Source: Lysinibacillus louembei (GTDB lineage Bacteria > Bacillota > Bacilli > Bacillales_A > Planococcaceae). From it: a stretch of DNA of 64,000 bases. A program made the translations under genes and the position numbers. The DNA lies in NCBI RefSeq assembly GCF_033880585.1, contig NZ_CP137624.1:3321501-3385500 (forward strand), written 5' to 3'. Positions 43,506 through 53,743 of this stretch are shown here, in pieces (positions within the stretch are counted from its first letter, which is position 1; each line of letters starts with the position of its first letter). Below the pieces are notes generated by a model. The model was not told the origin of the DNA. It saw only the letters and a list, made by a program, of their open reading frames with translations, and searched no databases.

Positions 43506-45257
43506 ATGGAAAAATTATTAGAAGTAAATGATTTGCGCGTTTCCTTTATTACAGGGGAAAGCGAATTTGAAGCAGTAAAGGGCGTTAGCTTTCATGTCAA
43601 TAAAGGGGAAACAGTTGGTATTGTAGGAGAATCTGGTAGCGGTAAAAGCGTAACAGCTCGTTCGATTATGCGCTTGCTGCCATCACCTCCCTCCTTTTTA
43701 AAATCAGGTGAGATTCACTTTCAAGGACAAAATTTAGTCGAGCAAACAGAAAAACATATGGAGTCTATTCGCGGGAAGGATATTAGCATGATTTTCCAAG
43801 ACCCAATGACCTCCACTAACCCAACAATTCGTATCGGTGAGCAAATTGCAGAAGGCTTAATGAAGCATCAAAAGCTTTCGAAGCAAGAGGCATATACACA
43901 AACGATTGAGCTATTAAAATTAGTTGGTATTAACAATTGCGAGGAGCGCTATAAGCAGTATCCACATGAATTTAGTGGTGGAATGCGCCAGCGTGTAATG
44001 ATTGCGATGGCATTGGCGTGTAATCCTTCTTTATTAATTGCAGATGAGCCAACAACCGCCCTTGATGTAACGATTCAAGCACAAATTTTAAGCTTGATGA
44101 AGCGCATGCAGGAGCGACTAGGCACAGCCATTATTTTAATTACCCATGATTTAGGCGTTGTCGCAGGGATGTGTGACCGTGTCGTTGTGATGAAGGAGGG
44201 CGAAATCGTTGAGCAAGGAACAACGGAGGAAATTTTCGCAAATCCGCAGCACAGCTATACGAAGCGTTTATTAAATGCCTTGCCAAGGCTACACGAAAAA
44301 AAGGAAGCAAAAGTACAGCCAAACTTGCCAGCGGACCTTGACCCCAACGTGCCATTAGTAGAAATACGCCATTTGCAAAAGCATTTTGATTTAGGTAAAG
44401 GTGATGTTGTCAAGGCTGTTAATGATTTATCATTTCATATTTACCCTGGTGAAACGCTTGGACTTGTAGGAGAATCTGGCTCAGGTAAATCAACAACAGG
44501 ACGTACTATTTTGCAGCTACACCAGCCAACTGATGGAGAGGTGCTATATAAAGGTGTGCCTGTGACACGCTTATCGAAAAATGAGTTAAAGAGTATGCGC
44601 CGCCATTTACAAATGATTTTCCAAGACCCATACTCGTCTTTGAACCCTCGCAAAAAAGTGCTCGATATTATTGGCGAGGCATTGGATGTTCATAAGCTTA
44701 CGACATCGAAGGAGCAGCGTCGTGCACGTGTCGAGGAATTATTAGAGCTTGTTGGCTTAAATAAGGAGCATGCGCTACGTTATCCACATGAATTTAGCGG
44801 TGGACAGCGCCAGCGCATTGGTATTGCAAGAGCATTAGCGGTTGAGCCGAACTTCATTGTTTGTGATGAACCATTGTCTGCCTTGGATGTATCAATTCAA
44901 AAGCAAATTGTTGACTTATTAAAGGATTTACAGCAGCGCTTTGGCTTAACCTATTTATTTATTGCCCATGATTTATCGATGGTCAAGCATATTAGTGACC
45001 GAGTAGCTGTTATGTATGGCGGAAAAATTGTCGAGCTAGCTGAGAGCGAGGAGCTTTATTCCAACCCGCAGCATCCTTATACGAAAATGCTACTGCAATC
45101 GATTCCAATTCCTGACCCAGCGATCGAAAAACAGAAGCAGCAGGAAAGACATGTGTTAACAGAAGATGAGCTACGTGCTAAACGCTTTGACGTCGACAAC
45201 ACAGAGCTTGTCGAAATTTCCAAAGGACATTGGGTTGCTTTAGCTAAGGGCGAGTAA
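43506..45257 (+). CDS. Fused double ATP-binding protein of a DppD/DppF-type ABC transporter
   Basis: 583 aa with two complete ABC ATPase domains: Walker A GESGSGKS twice (about residues 38-45 and 320-327), signatures FSGGMRQR and FSGGQRQR, both with [16 protein letters not shown] Walker B and HD switches; each domain ends in the oligopeptide-type C-terminal segment ([26 protein letters not shown]). This DppD-DppF fusion resembles GsiA. ATG at 43506 with AGGTGG; divergent from the permease genes that it presumably serves. Confidence 0.92.
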   Translation: MEKLLEVNDLRVSFITGESEFEAVKGVSFHVNKGETVGIVGESGSGKSVTARSIMRLLPSPPSFLKSGEIHFQGQNLVEQTEKHMESIRGKDISMIFQDPMTSTNPTIRIGEQIAEGLMKHQKLSKQEAYTQTIELLKLVGINNCEERYKQYPHEFSGGMRQRVMIAMALACNPSLLIADEPTTALDVTIQAQILSLMKRMQERLGTAIILITHDLGVVAGMCDRVVVMKEGEIVEQGTTEEIFANPQHSYTKRLLNALPRLHEKKEAKVQPNLPADLDPNVPLVEIRHLQKHFDLGKGDVVKAVNDLSFHIYPGETLGLVGESGSGKSTTGRTILQLHQPTDGEVLYKGVPVTRLSKNELKSMRRHLQMIFQDPYSSLNPRKKVLDIIGEALDVHKLTTSKEQRRARVEELLELVGLNKEHALRYPHEFSGGQRQRIGIARALAVEPNFIVCDEPLSALDVSIQKQIVDLLKDLQQRFGLTYLFIAHDLSMVKHISDRVAVMYGGKIVELAESEELYSNPQHPYTKMLLQSIPIPDPAIEKQKQQERHVLTEDELRAKRFDVDNTELVEISKGHWVALAKGE

Positions 45258-45278
45258 AAACAGCATTTCTCAAAAATG

Positions 45279-45311
45279 GCCACGAATGAACGTTTCGTGG
45301 TTATTTTTTTT
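45279..45311 (+). terminator. Terminator of the double-ATPase gene
   Basis: CCACGAA / TTCGTGG arms and an 8-T run. Confidence 0.88.
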
Positions 45312-45328
45312 CGAATAAATTATATAAC

Positions 45329-45787
45329 TTAAATTCTTAAATACTTCAAAGGCTCTTTCTTAACGAAATGATTTTCAATCGATTGAAGGACTACCTCATT
45401 GCCAGGTAAACTTACCATTTCTTTCGCTTTTTCAAAAGGAAGCCATTGATATTCGCTATGCTCGCTGTTTAATATGACAGATTGCTCTTTATGAACAAAG
45501 CCTACAAAAACAGGTGCCATGTAAATAAAATTGTCTTGTGGAGAGAAAATTTGGTCAAATTGATTGGATGAATATAAGGCAAGCTCTGTAATGCCTGTTT
45601 CTTCTCTAATTTCTCGATACACTGCTTCTATAGCAGTCTCACCATTTTCAATGGCACCTCCAATATAGCACCAAATGTTATTTAAAATAGGAGATGCTCT
45701 TTTTAATAATAGAACATGATATGTATCATTAATTTTTTTCAATAACACCACAGCAACACCATTAGATTTGATAGGAATCATAGCCAT
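45329..45787 (-). CDS. Nudix hydrolase
   Basis: 152 aa. Nudix box G-x5-E-x7-REUxEExGU appears as GAIENGETAIEAVYREIREE (about residues 43-62) followed by TGI. Substrate not predictable; many members remove damaged or surplus nucleotides. AAGAAGG precedes the ATG. Lies convergent with the double-ATPase gene. Confidence 0.88.
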   Translation of the reverse strand: MAMIPIKSNGVAVVLLKKINDTYHVLLLKRASPILNNIWCYIGGAIENGETAIEAVYREIREETGITELALYSSNQFDQIFSPQDNFIYMAPVFVGFVHKEQSVILNSEHSEYQWLPFEKAKEMVSLPGNEVVLQSIENHFVKKEPLKYLRI

Positions 45788-45860
45788 CTCTTATGCCTTC
45801 TTTCTCCATTTTGTGTATAGTAGACATTTTTGAATAGAAAAGGTTCCATAAGCCATTAAA

Positions 45861-45901
45861 AAAAGTGTTTGAAAGCGGTCAAACATACCGTTTTCAAACA
45901 C
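45861..45901 (-). terminator. Terminator of the trmK-nif3 pair
   Basis: GTGTTTGAAAGCGG / CCGTTTTCAAACAC arms (one mismatch) followed by a T-run on the minus strand. Confidence 0.88.
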
Positions 45902-45923
45902 CCTACTTTACCGATGCAAGGAG

Positions 45924-47045
45924 TTAAATAAACTTAAATGGCTCTGTATGAATTTGTGATTCAATAAATTGTACAGGTAATTTCTTCTTTGCACATAGTA
46001 CCTTCATTTTCTCCGCAACACCTTTAATCATCACCTTTTCCACATGATGTCCAGGGTCGACAATGCTTAAGCCATTGACTTCTGCATCCTGTGCCATATG
46101 GAAGCCGATATCCCCTGTTACGAAAACATCTGCACCAGCTCTTCTTGCCGCTGCAATATAGCTATTGCCGTCTCCACCGATAACCGCTACCTTCGAAACA
46201 GTGCGCTGTAAATCACCTACAACACGCAAGCATGGTACATCAAGCTGTACCTTGACGAATTCTGCAAATTGCTGCAATGTCATTGGTTGCTGCAATGTTC
46301 CAATACGCCCTAAGCCTTCTTCTTTGGCAGTTAACGCTAGCTCCCATACGTCATATGCAGGCTCCTCATACGGGTGCGTATTCAGCATTGCTTTTAAAAT
46401 ACGATTTTTTTGGCTGCTTGGGAAAACGACCTCTACTTTTTGCTCAGGTTCGACATTGACCTCACCGATTTGACCGACAAAAGGATTGGCTCCATCTAAT
46501 GCACGAAAACGCCCTTCTCCAGCCGTCGTAAAGCTACACGTATCATAATCGCCTATTTGTCCTGCCCCCGCATTAGCGAGTGCAATACGCAGCGTTTCTG
46601 CATATTCCGTTGGCACATAAACGGCTAGCTTCATCAGCTGCTCGCTATATGTGTGCTCCAAAATTTTTCGATTTTCAAGCTGCAAGGCATCCGCTAGTAA
46701 ATCATTGACACCACCTTGTGCCACATCTAAGTTCGTATGTGCTGCATAGACCGCAATATCATGCTTTAAGCATTTTTCATAAAGCTTGCCAGCAGGTGTA
46801 TCTGTCCGCAAATTGCTCAGCTTGCGGAAAATGGGTGGGTGATGTGCAATAATAAGCTCACAGCCCTGTGCTATTGCCTCTTCCACTACCTCCAGCGTCA
46901 CATCAAGCGTGACGAGCACTTTCGTCACCTCTTTATTGACTGTGCCAATCGCAAGCCCTATCGGATCATTGGGCATACAGGCAAGCTTTTTCGGCGACCA
47001 GCTTTCGAATAATTGAATAATTTCATTGCCATTTACAGATTTCAT
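45924..47045 (-). CDS. Nif3-like dinuclear metal centre protein (YqfO family)
   Basis: 373 aa, the long form with an inserted PII-like domain (residues ~130-230). The metal-binding motif IAHHPPIF (His63-64 region) and the C-terminal GDIGFHMAQDAEVNGLSIVDPGHHVEKVM provide the dinuclear ligands. Function unknown. Overlaps trmK by 4 nt (ATGA). B. subtilis has the same pair. Confidence 0.92.
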   Translation of the reverse strand: MKSVNGNEIIQLFESWSPKKLACMPNDPIGLAIGTVNKEVTKVLVTLDVTLEVVEEAIAQGCELIIAHHPPIFRKLSNLRTDTPAGKLYEKCLKHDIAVYAAHTNLDVAQGGVNDLLADALQLENRKILEHTYSEQLMKLAVYVPTEYAETLRIALANAGAGQIGDYDTCSFTTAGEGRFRALDGANPFVGQIGEVNVEPEQKVEVVFPSSQKNRILKAMLNTHPYEEPAYDVWELALTAKEEGLGRIGTLQQPMTLQQFAEFVKVQLDVPCLRVVGDLQRTVSKVAVIGGDGNSYIAAARRAGADVFVTGDIGFHMAQDAEVNGLSIVDPGHHVEKVMIKGVAEKMKVLCAKKKLPVQFIESQIHTEPFKFI

Positions 47046-47740
47046 TTTGCTAGCACTCCTTCAACTAATTGAATTAATTGCTGTAACTCCTCTCGCTTCG
47101 CTTGAATATCAGGTGTTGCCTCTGCTCTATTCAAGTCCTGTAAAATTCTTTGCCAATTGTCAATTTCCTTCGTCCATTTTTTCACAAAAACAGCTGTGTG
47201 CTGTGCAATTAAATGCGTACCAAGCAAAATCTCTGCCTCTGTCAGCTGCATTGCCCCTTTTTGTAAAACAAGGATTTCATAAATTTTATCATCTTCTTCT
47301 AAAATAACCTCATCTAAAACAGCCCAGCCATGTGCCAATGCCCATTCACGTATCACCTTCGCATGAATATTTGGCTGTAAAATTAAACGTGTAACAGAAG
47401 TAAGCACCTCTGGATGTTTTTCCAATATCGACACAATTAAAGGTCCACCCATTCCTGCAATCGTAACTGTATCGACACGATCATCCTGTTCAATAGCAGC
47501 AAGACCGTCCGCCAATCTTACTTGAATATGGTCAAGTAAGCCTTCTGCTCGTACTTGACGCAGTGCAGATTCATACGGACCTTTCACAACTTCACCTGCA
47601 ACCGCCTGTGAAACAATGCCTTGCTGTACTAAATAACATGGTAAATAGGCATGATCGCTCCCGATATCCGCTACAACTGCTCCTGTTGGCACAAAGGATG
47701 CAACTGTTTCTAATCGTTTCGATAATTTTTGTGCATTCAT
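47042..47740 (-). CDS. trmK: tRNA (adenine(22)-N(1))-methyltransferase TrmK
   Basis: 232 aa SAM-dependent methyltransferase. SAM motif I VVADIGSDHAYLP (~23-35) and GMGGPLI (~85-91) are the TrmK hallmarks. ATG at 47740 with AAGAGGAA upstream; the frame extending to 47770 overlaps the ribosome site. Modifies A22 of tRNA; coupled to nif3. Confidence 0.93.
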   Translation of the reverse strand: MNAQKLSKRLETVASFVPTGAVVADIGSDHAYLPCYLVQQGIVSQAVAGEVVKGPYESALRQVRAEGLLDHIQVRLADGLAAIEQDDRVDTVTIAGMGGPLIVSILEKHPEVLTSVTRLILQPNIHAKVIREWALAHGWAVLDEVILEEDDKIYEILVLQKGAMQLTEAEILLGTHLIAQHTAVFVKKWTKEIDNWQRILQDLNRAEATPDIQAKREELQQLIQLVEGVLAK

Positions 47741-47805
47741 CAAAATTCCTCTTTTCTGCAATATCTCCATTCTATTATAGTAGAAAATGGTGCACTAGCC
47801 GAGCG

Positions 47806-47856
47806 AAAAAAATAATCGGCTTCAACCACCCATGAAATGAGCGGTTAAGCCGATTA
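47806..47856 (-). terminator. cccA terminator
   Basis: AATCGGCTTAACC / GGTTGAAGCCGATT arms followed by seven T on the minus strand. Confidence 0.92.
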
Positions 47857-47864
47857 AGTCGTTA

Positions 47865-48200
47865 CTATTCTAAAGATAAAATGTAGTCAGCTACTGCTTC
47901 CTCGTTGCCTTTTGCAGCACCTGCAGGCATTGCACCTTTACCATTTACTAAAACGTCGATGATTTCTTCTTTAGATAGTGCGATACCATGTAAGTTTGGT
48001 CCCATACCACCTGTTAAGTCACCACCGTGACAGCCGATACAGCCTTGTACTAGTGCTGCGCCATCAGCTTGTTCAGATGTTTCGCCGCCTTCTTCATGCG
48101 CTTCTTCACTTTTTCCAGCACCGTTAATTGACATGAAGAAAATAAGTCCGATACCGAATGCTAAAATTAAGATGTAAGGAAAAACTGGATTGTTTTTCAT
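47865..48200 (-). CDS. cccA: Cytochrome c-550 (CccA-like)
   Basis: 111 aa. N-terminal membrane anchor (residues ~6-24), acidic linker, then a small c-type domain with haem motif CIGCH and the axial Met region GKGAMPAG. Membrane-bound electron carrier to the terminal oxidase. ATG at 48200 follows GGGAGGG. Same place as B. subtilis cccA, upstream of rpoD in order. Confidence 0.93.
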   Translation of the reverse strand: MKNNPVFPYILILAFGIGLIFFMSINGAGKSEEAHEEGGETSEQADGAALVQGCIGCHGGDLTGGMGPNLHGIALSKEEIIDVLVNGKGAMPAGAAKGNEEAVADYILSLE

Positions 48201-48339
48201 ACGATTGCCCTCCCTCATTTATTTTGCTTCTATATGATAGAATCTATTCAACAATAATTATTGTACTGCATTCAGTTGAAAACGGAAAGACCTAAAGCAT
48301 AAGTTTTACTTTGTTTGTAACAATTTCGTCACTTATCGA

Positions 48340-49482
48340 TCACGCATCCAAAATATGTCTTGCAATAACGAGCTTTTGTACCTCAGATGTACCTTCTCCA
48401 ATTTCCAATAATTTCGCATCACGCATATAGCGTTCCACTTCATATTCACGCATATAGCCATAGCCACCATGTATTTGAATTGCCTCATCGCAAACTTCCA
48501 TTGCCATTTCAGATGCATAGTATTTAGCAATGGCTGCCTCTTTGCTAAACGGGCGTCCTTGATCTTTGAGCCACGCTGCTTTATAGACATACGTTCGCGC
48601 TATCTCAATTTTTACCGCCATATCAGCTAGCTTAAATTGTGTTGCTTGGAACTCCGCAAGCGCTTTACCGAATTGCTTGCGCTCCTTTGCATATTGCACC
48701 GCCTTATTCATCGCTCCTTGCGCAATACCTACAGCCATCGCTGCGATGCCGATGCGTCCACCATCTAATGTTTGTAAAAATTGCTTGAAGCCATTGCCTT
48801 TTGTGCCGAGCAGATTTTCCTCTGGCACAACAACATTTTCTAAAATAAGCTCTGTCGTATTCGATGCGTTTAAGCCCATCTTTTCATACTCGTCTATAAT
48901 CGTAAAGCCCTTTGCATTTGTTGGCACGATAATTGCACTAATTTCTTTTTTGCCATCTTTTATATCCGTAATCGCCGTTAATGCTAAATGCTTAGCATAG
49001 CTTGCATTCGTAATAAACATTTTTGAGCCATTAATCGTAAATTGATTGTTTTCTAATACTGCTCTCGTCTCAGTTCCCCCTGCATCAGAGCCTGCATTTG
49101 CCTCCGTTAAACCGAAGGCACCAAAAGATTCCCCTGTGCAAATTGGCGTTAAGTAGCGCTCTTTTTGCTCCTTTGTGCCAAATAAATTCAGCGGTGCGCC
49201 GCCAAGTGAAATATGCGCTGAATATGTAATGCCTGTTGAAGCACATACGCGACTTAATTCCTCTGTTACAATGGCAAAGCTAATCGTATCTGCACCAGCC
49301 CCACCGTATTCCTCTGGAAAAGGCAATCCCATCATGCCCATTTCAGCTAATTGTTGAAAGATTTCTTTTGGAAACGCTTTCTTTTTATCGCGCTCAATTG
49401 CCCCTGGCGCCACAACCTCGTCAGCAAATTCCTTCATTGTACGTTGAATCATGCGTTGCTCATCCGTTAAATCAAAAAACAT
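48340..49482 (-). CDS. Acyl-CoA dehydrogenase
   Basis: 380 aa FAD enzyme; begins MFFDLTDEQRMIQ. FAD/CoA motifs: YGGAGADTISF, AFGLTEANAGSDAGG, QFGKALAEFQATQFKLADMA, and IGEGTSEVQ with the catalytic Glu position conserved. A short- or branched-chain substrate range is typical but not decided by sequence. ATG at 49482 with AAGGGGTGG. Likely its own transcript. Confidence 0.93.
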   Translation of the reverse strand: MFFDLTDEQRMIQRTMKEFADEVVAPGAIERDKKKAFPKEIFQQLAEMGMMGLPFPEEYGGAGADTISFAIVTEELSRVCASTGITYSAHISLGGAPLNLFGTKEQKERYLTPICTGESFGAFGLTEANAGSDAGGTETRAVLENNQFTINGSKMFITNASYAKHLALTAITDIKDGKKEISAIIVPTNAKGFTIIDEYEKMGLNASNTTELILENVVVPEENLLGTKGNGFKQFLQTLDGGRIGIAAMAVGIAQGAMNKAVQYAKERKQFGKALAEFQATQFKLADMAVKIEIARTYVYKAAWLKDQGRPFSKEAAIAKYYASEMAMEVCDEAIQIHGGYGYMREYEVERYMRDAKLLEIGEGTSEVQKLVIARHILDA

Positions 49483-49557
49483 TTTGCCCACCCCTTTGTC
49501 TGTTTACACTTTTATTCTATAAGAAAAAAATGTATTTTAACAGCATTTTCGTCACAA

Positions 49558-49591
49558 AAAGAAGAAAAAGCAAAGAAGTTCCCCTCTTTGC
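49558..49591 (-). terminator. Terminator after the membrane-protein gene
   Basis: GCAAAGA / TCTTTGC arms (49570-49591) with TTTTTCTTCTTTTT on the minus strand. Confidence 0.7.
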
Positions 49592-49640
49592 AAGTAAAAG
49601 ATGACAGCTTGCTTATGTAAAAACATAGCCGTCAGCCTTG

Positions 49641-50189
49641 TTACATAAAAAAGTAAAGCGCTATTGCTAGCATCCCTAATATGCCTGATATTGTAAGGTA
49701 AATAATTTTCAACGCCAGCCCCGAAATAAACCAGAGCAGGCAATTTAATAGTAATCCTACATAGAGCAGTGTTAAATTGTTTGCAAAATAGGTCATAGAA
49801 ATTTGCACTGTTACTGCTAGTAATAATAATGCTCCCGTTAAATGTAAAATAGGTGACAGCAGTTGATTTTTTTTAGCGACATAAAAGGCAGCAATTAAAC
49901 AGCCAATGGCTAAAATTGCTGTTACAATTCCAACGAGCCAGACCGCATCAATCGTGAACAAGAGCACAATAAAAATAATCGCAATAATTGGCATAGCGGC
50001 GTATTTGCGTAACGTTTTACGCTTTTGCTGTGCCATCACTGATTGAGAAGCTTTTCCTTGTATTTCGTTTTGCTCGCCTCCCTCAGTATATAACGTCGTT
50101 AAAAAATCACAATAATGCTCAGGCAGCAGCTTATTTTGCTTCCAAAATGTAATTTCATTAAGTATAATTTGTTTTTTCTGGTTCGACAT
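49641..50189 (-). CDS. Membrane protein of unknown function
   Basis: 182 aa from the ATG at 50189 (MSNQKKQIILNEI), which follows GGAGAG; a longer frame to 50291 is unlikely. The first ~60 residues are a soluble helical region (ITFWKQNKLLPEHYCDFLTTLY), followed by four or five membrane segments. The soluble part looks like a short family-specific motif; no name can be given. Located directly after rpoD. Confidence 0.7.
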   Translation of the reverse strand: MSNQKKQIILNEITFWKQNKLLPEHYCDFLTTLYTEGGEQNEIQGKASQSVMAQQKRKTLRKYAAMPIIAIIFIVLLFTIDAVWLVGIVTAILAIGCLIAAFYVAKKNQLLSPILHLTGALLLLAVTVQISMTYFANNLTLLYVGLLLNCLLWFISGLALKIIYLTISGILGMLAIALYFFM

Positions 50190-50316
50190 CTGTTTTCTCT
50201 CCAAACCATTTAATATATGTATAGTACTATCATAAGAAATATAGCAACATTCTAACATATGAAAAAAGTAGCATATATAGTAATTTATCATTTGTATTAT
50301 ATCAAATTTTTGGCAT

Positions 50317-50349
50317 GCTAAAAAAGCTGTAGGCTCCCCTACAGCTTTT
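50317..50349 (-). terminator. rpoD terminator
   Basis: AAAAGCTGTAGG / CCTACAGCTTTT (12-bp) with a minus-strand T-run. Confidence 0.9.
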
Positions 50350-50354
50350 AGAAT

Positions 50355-51479
50355 TTATTCTAAAAAGTCTTTTAAACGTTTTGAGCGAGACGGGTGGCGT
50401 AATTTGCGCAATGCTTTCGCCTCAATTTGACGAATACGTTCACGTGTAACGCCAAATACCTTCCCTACTTCTTCCAATGTTCTTGTGCGACCATCATCCA
50501 ATCCGAAGCGTAAACGCAAGACGTTTTCTTCACGATCTGTCAATGTATCAAGCACATCTTCAAGCTGTTCCTTCAATAGCTCATATGCCGCATGATCTGA
50601 CGGTGATTGCGCTTCAGAATCCTCAATGAAATCACCTAAATGCGAATCGTCCTCTTCACCAATCGGTGTTTCAAGCGATACAGGCTCTTGTGCAATTTTT
50701 AAAATTTCACGTACTTTTTCAGGTGTTAAATCCATTTCCTCACCGATTTCCTCTGGAGATGGCTCACGACCTAAGTCCTGCAGTAATTGACGCTGTACGC
50801 GGATTAATTTATTGATTGTTTCCACCATATGCACAGGGATACGGATTGTACGCGCTTGGTCTGCAATAGCGCGCGTAATTGCTTGACGAATCCACCATGT
50901 TGCATAAGTAGAGAATTTGAAGCCTTTGCGATGGTCGAATTTTTCAACCGCTTTAATAAGCCCCATATTTCCTTCTTGAATCAAATCAAGGAATAGCATA
51001 CCGCGACCAACATAGCGCTTTGCAATCGATACAACAAGTCGCAAGTTTGCCTCAGCCAAACGTTTACGTGCTTCTTCATCACCTTGCTCAATTCGCTCTG
51101 CTAAACGAATCTCTTCCTCAGCAGAAAGTAAATCAACACGACCAATTTCCTTTAAGTACATACGCACAGGGTCATTAATTTTCACTCCTGGTGGTACACT
51201 TAAATCGTTTAAGTCAAATGTTTCTTCATTCGCCTCTTGCTTAGACAACGCGTCTTCCTCGAACTCCTCTTTACCCTCTACTGTTACTCCTTGGCTTTCG
51301 ATATTTTCTGCAAAATGGAAGATTTCTTCGCTTTCTAGCTCAAAAGTAGCTAGTTTTTCCGAAATTTCTTTCATCGAAATTTCGCCCTCTGTCTTTGCTT
51401 TATTTTGAAGAAGCACCTTTACTTCCTCTAACGATAGTTCATTTACTGTTTCTTTTGAGCGTTCTGATTTGTCCGCCAT
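50355..51479 (-). CDS. rpoD: RNA polymerase sigma factor SigA (RpoD)
   Basis: 374 aa housekeeping sigma factor. Regions 2.1-2.4 include [19 protein letters not shown]; region 4.2 has [21 protein letters not shown]. Length is like B. subtilis SigA (371 aa). A short N-terminal region 1.1 is visible. Starts 31 nt after dnaG; the macromolecular-synthesis operon order dnaG-rpoD is preserved. Confidence 0.97.
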   Translation of the reverse strand: MADKSERSKETVNELSLEEVKVLLQNKAKTEGEISMKEISEKLATFELESEEIFHFAENIESQGVTVEGKEEFEEDALSKQEANEETFDLNDLSVPPGVKINDPVRMYLKEIGRVDLLSAEEEIRLAERIEQGDEEARKRLAEANLRLVVSIAKRYVGRGMLFLDLIQEGNMGLIKAVEKFDHRKGFKFSTYATWWIRQAITRAIADQARTIRIPVHMVETINKLIRVQRQLLQDLGREPSPEEIGEEMDLTPEKVREILKIAQEPVSLETPIGEEDDSHLGDFIEDSEAQSPSDHAAYELLKEQLEDVLDTLTDREENVLRLRFGLDDGRTRTLEEVGKVFGVTRERIRQIEAKALRKLRHPSRSKRLKDFLE

Positions 51480-51510
51480 AAACCTTCCTCCTTCTAAAAA
51501 ACGAATCGAG

Positions 51511-53331
51511 TTACATCGTCGCTAAAGTTCTTCTTAAATGGATAATTTTTTGCACAATCTCCATTGCCTGTTTGTATTCATGCATTTTCTCTGCCTCTGT
51601 TTGCTGTTGACGCAGTGCATCAATTTCAAGCTGAATGCGATGTTTTTTTAGATGCTTTAAGCAATCTGCTATTTCTGCCTCTGCATGCTCAGGATCCCGC
51701 TCAGCTAACGCGGCCTCCATCACAATTTTCCGTAACTCAGAATCTTCAATTACCTCTACAAATCGCTGATAATCCGCTGTACTGTATTCCTCGTAAAAGC
51801 CGATTAATCGAACGAAAACAGCCATATACTCATCTCTTACAAAGGGCTCCTCGCCCCTTTGCAATACTTTATCCACTACATGCACATTATGCAGCATATG
51901 TGATAGCAATAATCGTTCTGCACGCTCCGCTGCGGTCAATGGCTTTTGCGCTGTCGGTAACGGAGCGACTTCTTGCACTTGTAGCTGTTCACTTTTATAG
52001 TGCTTCGATTTTGTTGCTTCTAATTTTCGATATTGTGCATAAATTGCTTCTTGAGAAATAGATGTTTCATTCGCAAGCTGTGTTATATATAAATCACGCT
52101 CGATTGGTGAAGATACCCCAATAAGCTCTTCTAGCACTTCTTGTACATATTGCAGCACATCATTTTCAAATTGGAAATTTTTATTGCGTCTTGCATACAT
52201 CATCATAAAAGCAAGATATGCTTGAGGCTTTTCAATGATTTGCGTTTTAAATGCTTCCGCACCATATTGACGGATATAATCATCTGGATCAAGCTTGTCC
52301 GGTAAAACCGCAACCTCTACTTTTAAGCGTTCCGCCTTTAGCAACTGTGCTGAGCGTCTTGCTCCCTCCATACCAGCAGAATCCCCATCATAGCAAACCG
52401 TAATTTGCTCCACTAAGCGCTTGAGCCTTTGGATATGCTGTGGTGTGAGCGAGGTACCCATTGTTGCGACGGCATTTGTTACGCCTGCATTTGTTGCGGC
52501 TAACACATCGACAAATCCCTCCATCAAGACGACTTGACGCGTTTTGCGAATCGTAGCCCTTGCCCTATCTAAATTGTATAAAACTTCGCTTTTATGAAAG
52601 ATTGGTGTTTCAGGACTGTTCATATACTTTGCTTCTTCAGCATCTGTATTTAAAATTCGCCCTGAAAACGCAATTACCTTCCCATTATCGTCACGGATTG
52701 GAAACATAATACGTCCCCTAAAGCGATCGAAATAGGAGCCATCACTTTCCCTTTGAATCACAAGTCCACATTCCGCCATTTCTTCCATTGAAAACTCTTT
52801 GCGTTCGAGAAATGCTGTAAGGGAATCCCATGAGGGTAGTGCCCAGCCAATTTTTTGACTTTCGATAAGCTCCTGTGTGAAGCCGCGATTCAATAAATAT
52901 TGTAGCGCTTCTTCTCCATCCTCCGTGTTCATCAATAAATGATGGTAAAACTCCATCGCAACATCATGAGCTTGCCGCATATTTGCCTCAGCCTTCGATA
53001 TCGCTTTTACTGGCTGCGAACTAGCCGTTAGCTCTACATCTAATTGGACGCCTGCTCGCTCGCCGAGTTTCACAACCGCATCTGGAAAAGGGATGTTTTC
53101 AATATCCATCACAAATGTAATCGCATTACCACCTGCTCCACAACCGAAGCAATGGAATATTTGCTTGTCCTGTGAAACGGAGAAGGAAGGCGTTTGCTCC
53201 CCATGGAACGGACATAAGCCAAACCAGTTACGTCCCCTTTTCGTCAATTGCATATAATCGCTAATGACATCAACGATATCTGATTGTGAACGAATTTGTT
53301 CGATTAATTCTTCAGGTATTTTTTTGGTCAT
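51511..53331 (-). CDS. dnaG: DNA primase DnaG
   Basis: 606 aa. N-terminal zinc-binding domain [13 protein letters not shown]... HCFGCGAGG (C-x2-H...C-x2-C), TOPRIM domain with '[11 protein letters not shown]' and DGDSAG acidic residues, and a C-terminal helicase-interacting region. Synthesises RNA primers for replication. The ribosome site is weak (GGTGATGG). No gene for a YqxD/DUF188 protein lies upstream. Confidence 0.97.
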   Translation of the reverse strand: MTKKIPEELIEQIRSQSDIVDVISDYMQLTKRGRNWFGLCPFHGEQTPSFSVSQDKQIFHCFGCGAGGNAITFVMDIENIPFPDAVVKLGERAGVQLDVELTASSQPVKAISKAEANMRQAHDVAMEFYHHLLMNTEDGEEALQYLLNRGFTQELIESQKIGWALPSWDSLTAFLERKEFSMEEMAECGLVIQRESDGSYFDRFRGRIMFPIRDDNGKVIAFSGRILNTDAEEAKYMNSPETPIFHKSEVLYNLDRARATIRKTRQVVLMEGFVDVLAATNAGVTNAVATMGTSLTPQHIQRLKRLVEQITVCYDGDSAGMEGARRSAQLLKAERLKVEVAVLPDKLDPDDYIRQYGAEAFKTQIIEKPQAYLAFMMMYARRNKNFQFENDVLQYVQEVLEELIGVSSPIERDLYITQLANETSISQEAIYAQYRKLEATKSKHYKSEQLQVQEVAPLPTAQKPLTAAERAERLLLSHMLHNVHVVDKVLQRGEEPFVRDEYMAVFVRLIGFYEEYSTADYQRFVEVIEDSELRKIVMEAALAERDPEHAEAEIADCLKHLKKHRIQLEIDALRQQQTEAEKMHEYKQAMEIVQKIIHLRRTLATM

Positions 53332-53504
53332 TCCATCACCATTTTCAGTTGTACATCATTTACGCCTCGGCATAAATGCGTCCAGATTTTTTCGAGTTTG
53401 CTCGCAGTAGAAGTTAACCTAAAATCGTCACAATACGCGCCAACTGTTAACTGACCTGCATCGTGCAGGCCTCCTCTTCAAAATCTGTGACATCCGCCAG
53501 GGGC

Positions 53505-53541
53505 TATATCAGGATTCAACAATTTGTTGAATCCTGATATA
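53505..53541. repeat. Perfect 18-bp inverted repeat with 1-nt spacer
   Basis: TATATCAGGATTCAACAA-T-TTGTTGAATCCTGATATA. No T-run follows it on either strand, so it is not a standard terminator. Confidence 0.9.
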
Positions 53542-53710
53542 AACATAATTCGAGATTTATATTGAAAATCCTCTATTATCCGACAAAAAATAATCAAAAA
53601 TGTCTCTACTTCTAAATATTTTTACCACAATTTTATTATTATAAAACAATAAATATAATTTAGCTACATATTTCGCCTTGATTTTGCAATTTTATTTTGC
53701 TTTGCACATG

Positions 53711-53740
53711 AAAAAAACCCTATCCTAATCGGATAGAGGT
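53711..53740 (-). terminator. Terminator of ccpN-yqfL
   Basis: CTATCC / GGATAG with flanking ACC/GGT and a seven-T run on the minus strand. Confidence 0.85.
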
Positions 53741-53743
53741 AGC

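Larger units (their letters stand above)
53332..53743. other. Gene-free 412-bp region upstream of dnaG
   Basis: No coding frame. It contains a perfect 37-bp palindrome at 53505-53541, a smaller CCTGCA-TCG-TGCAGG hairpin near 53457, and an AT-rich stretch (53560-53700). The YqxD/DUF188 gene found at this place in B. subtilis is absent. Confidence 0.85.

Noticed and set aside
53457-53472. CCTGCA-TCG-TGCAGG hairpin as a terminator
   Set aside because: Six-bp stem with no T-run on either strand.
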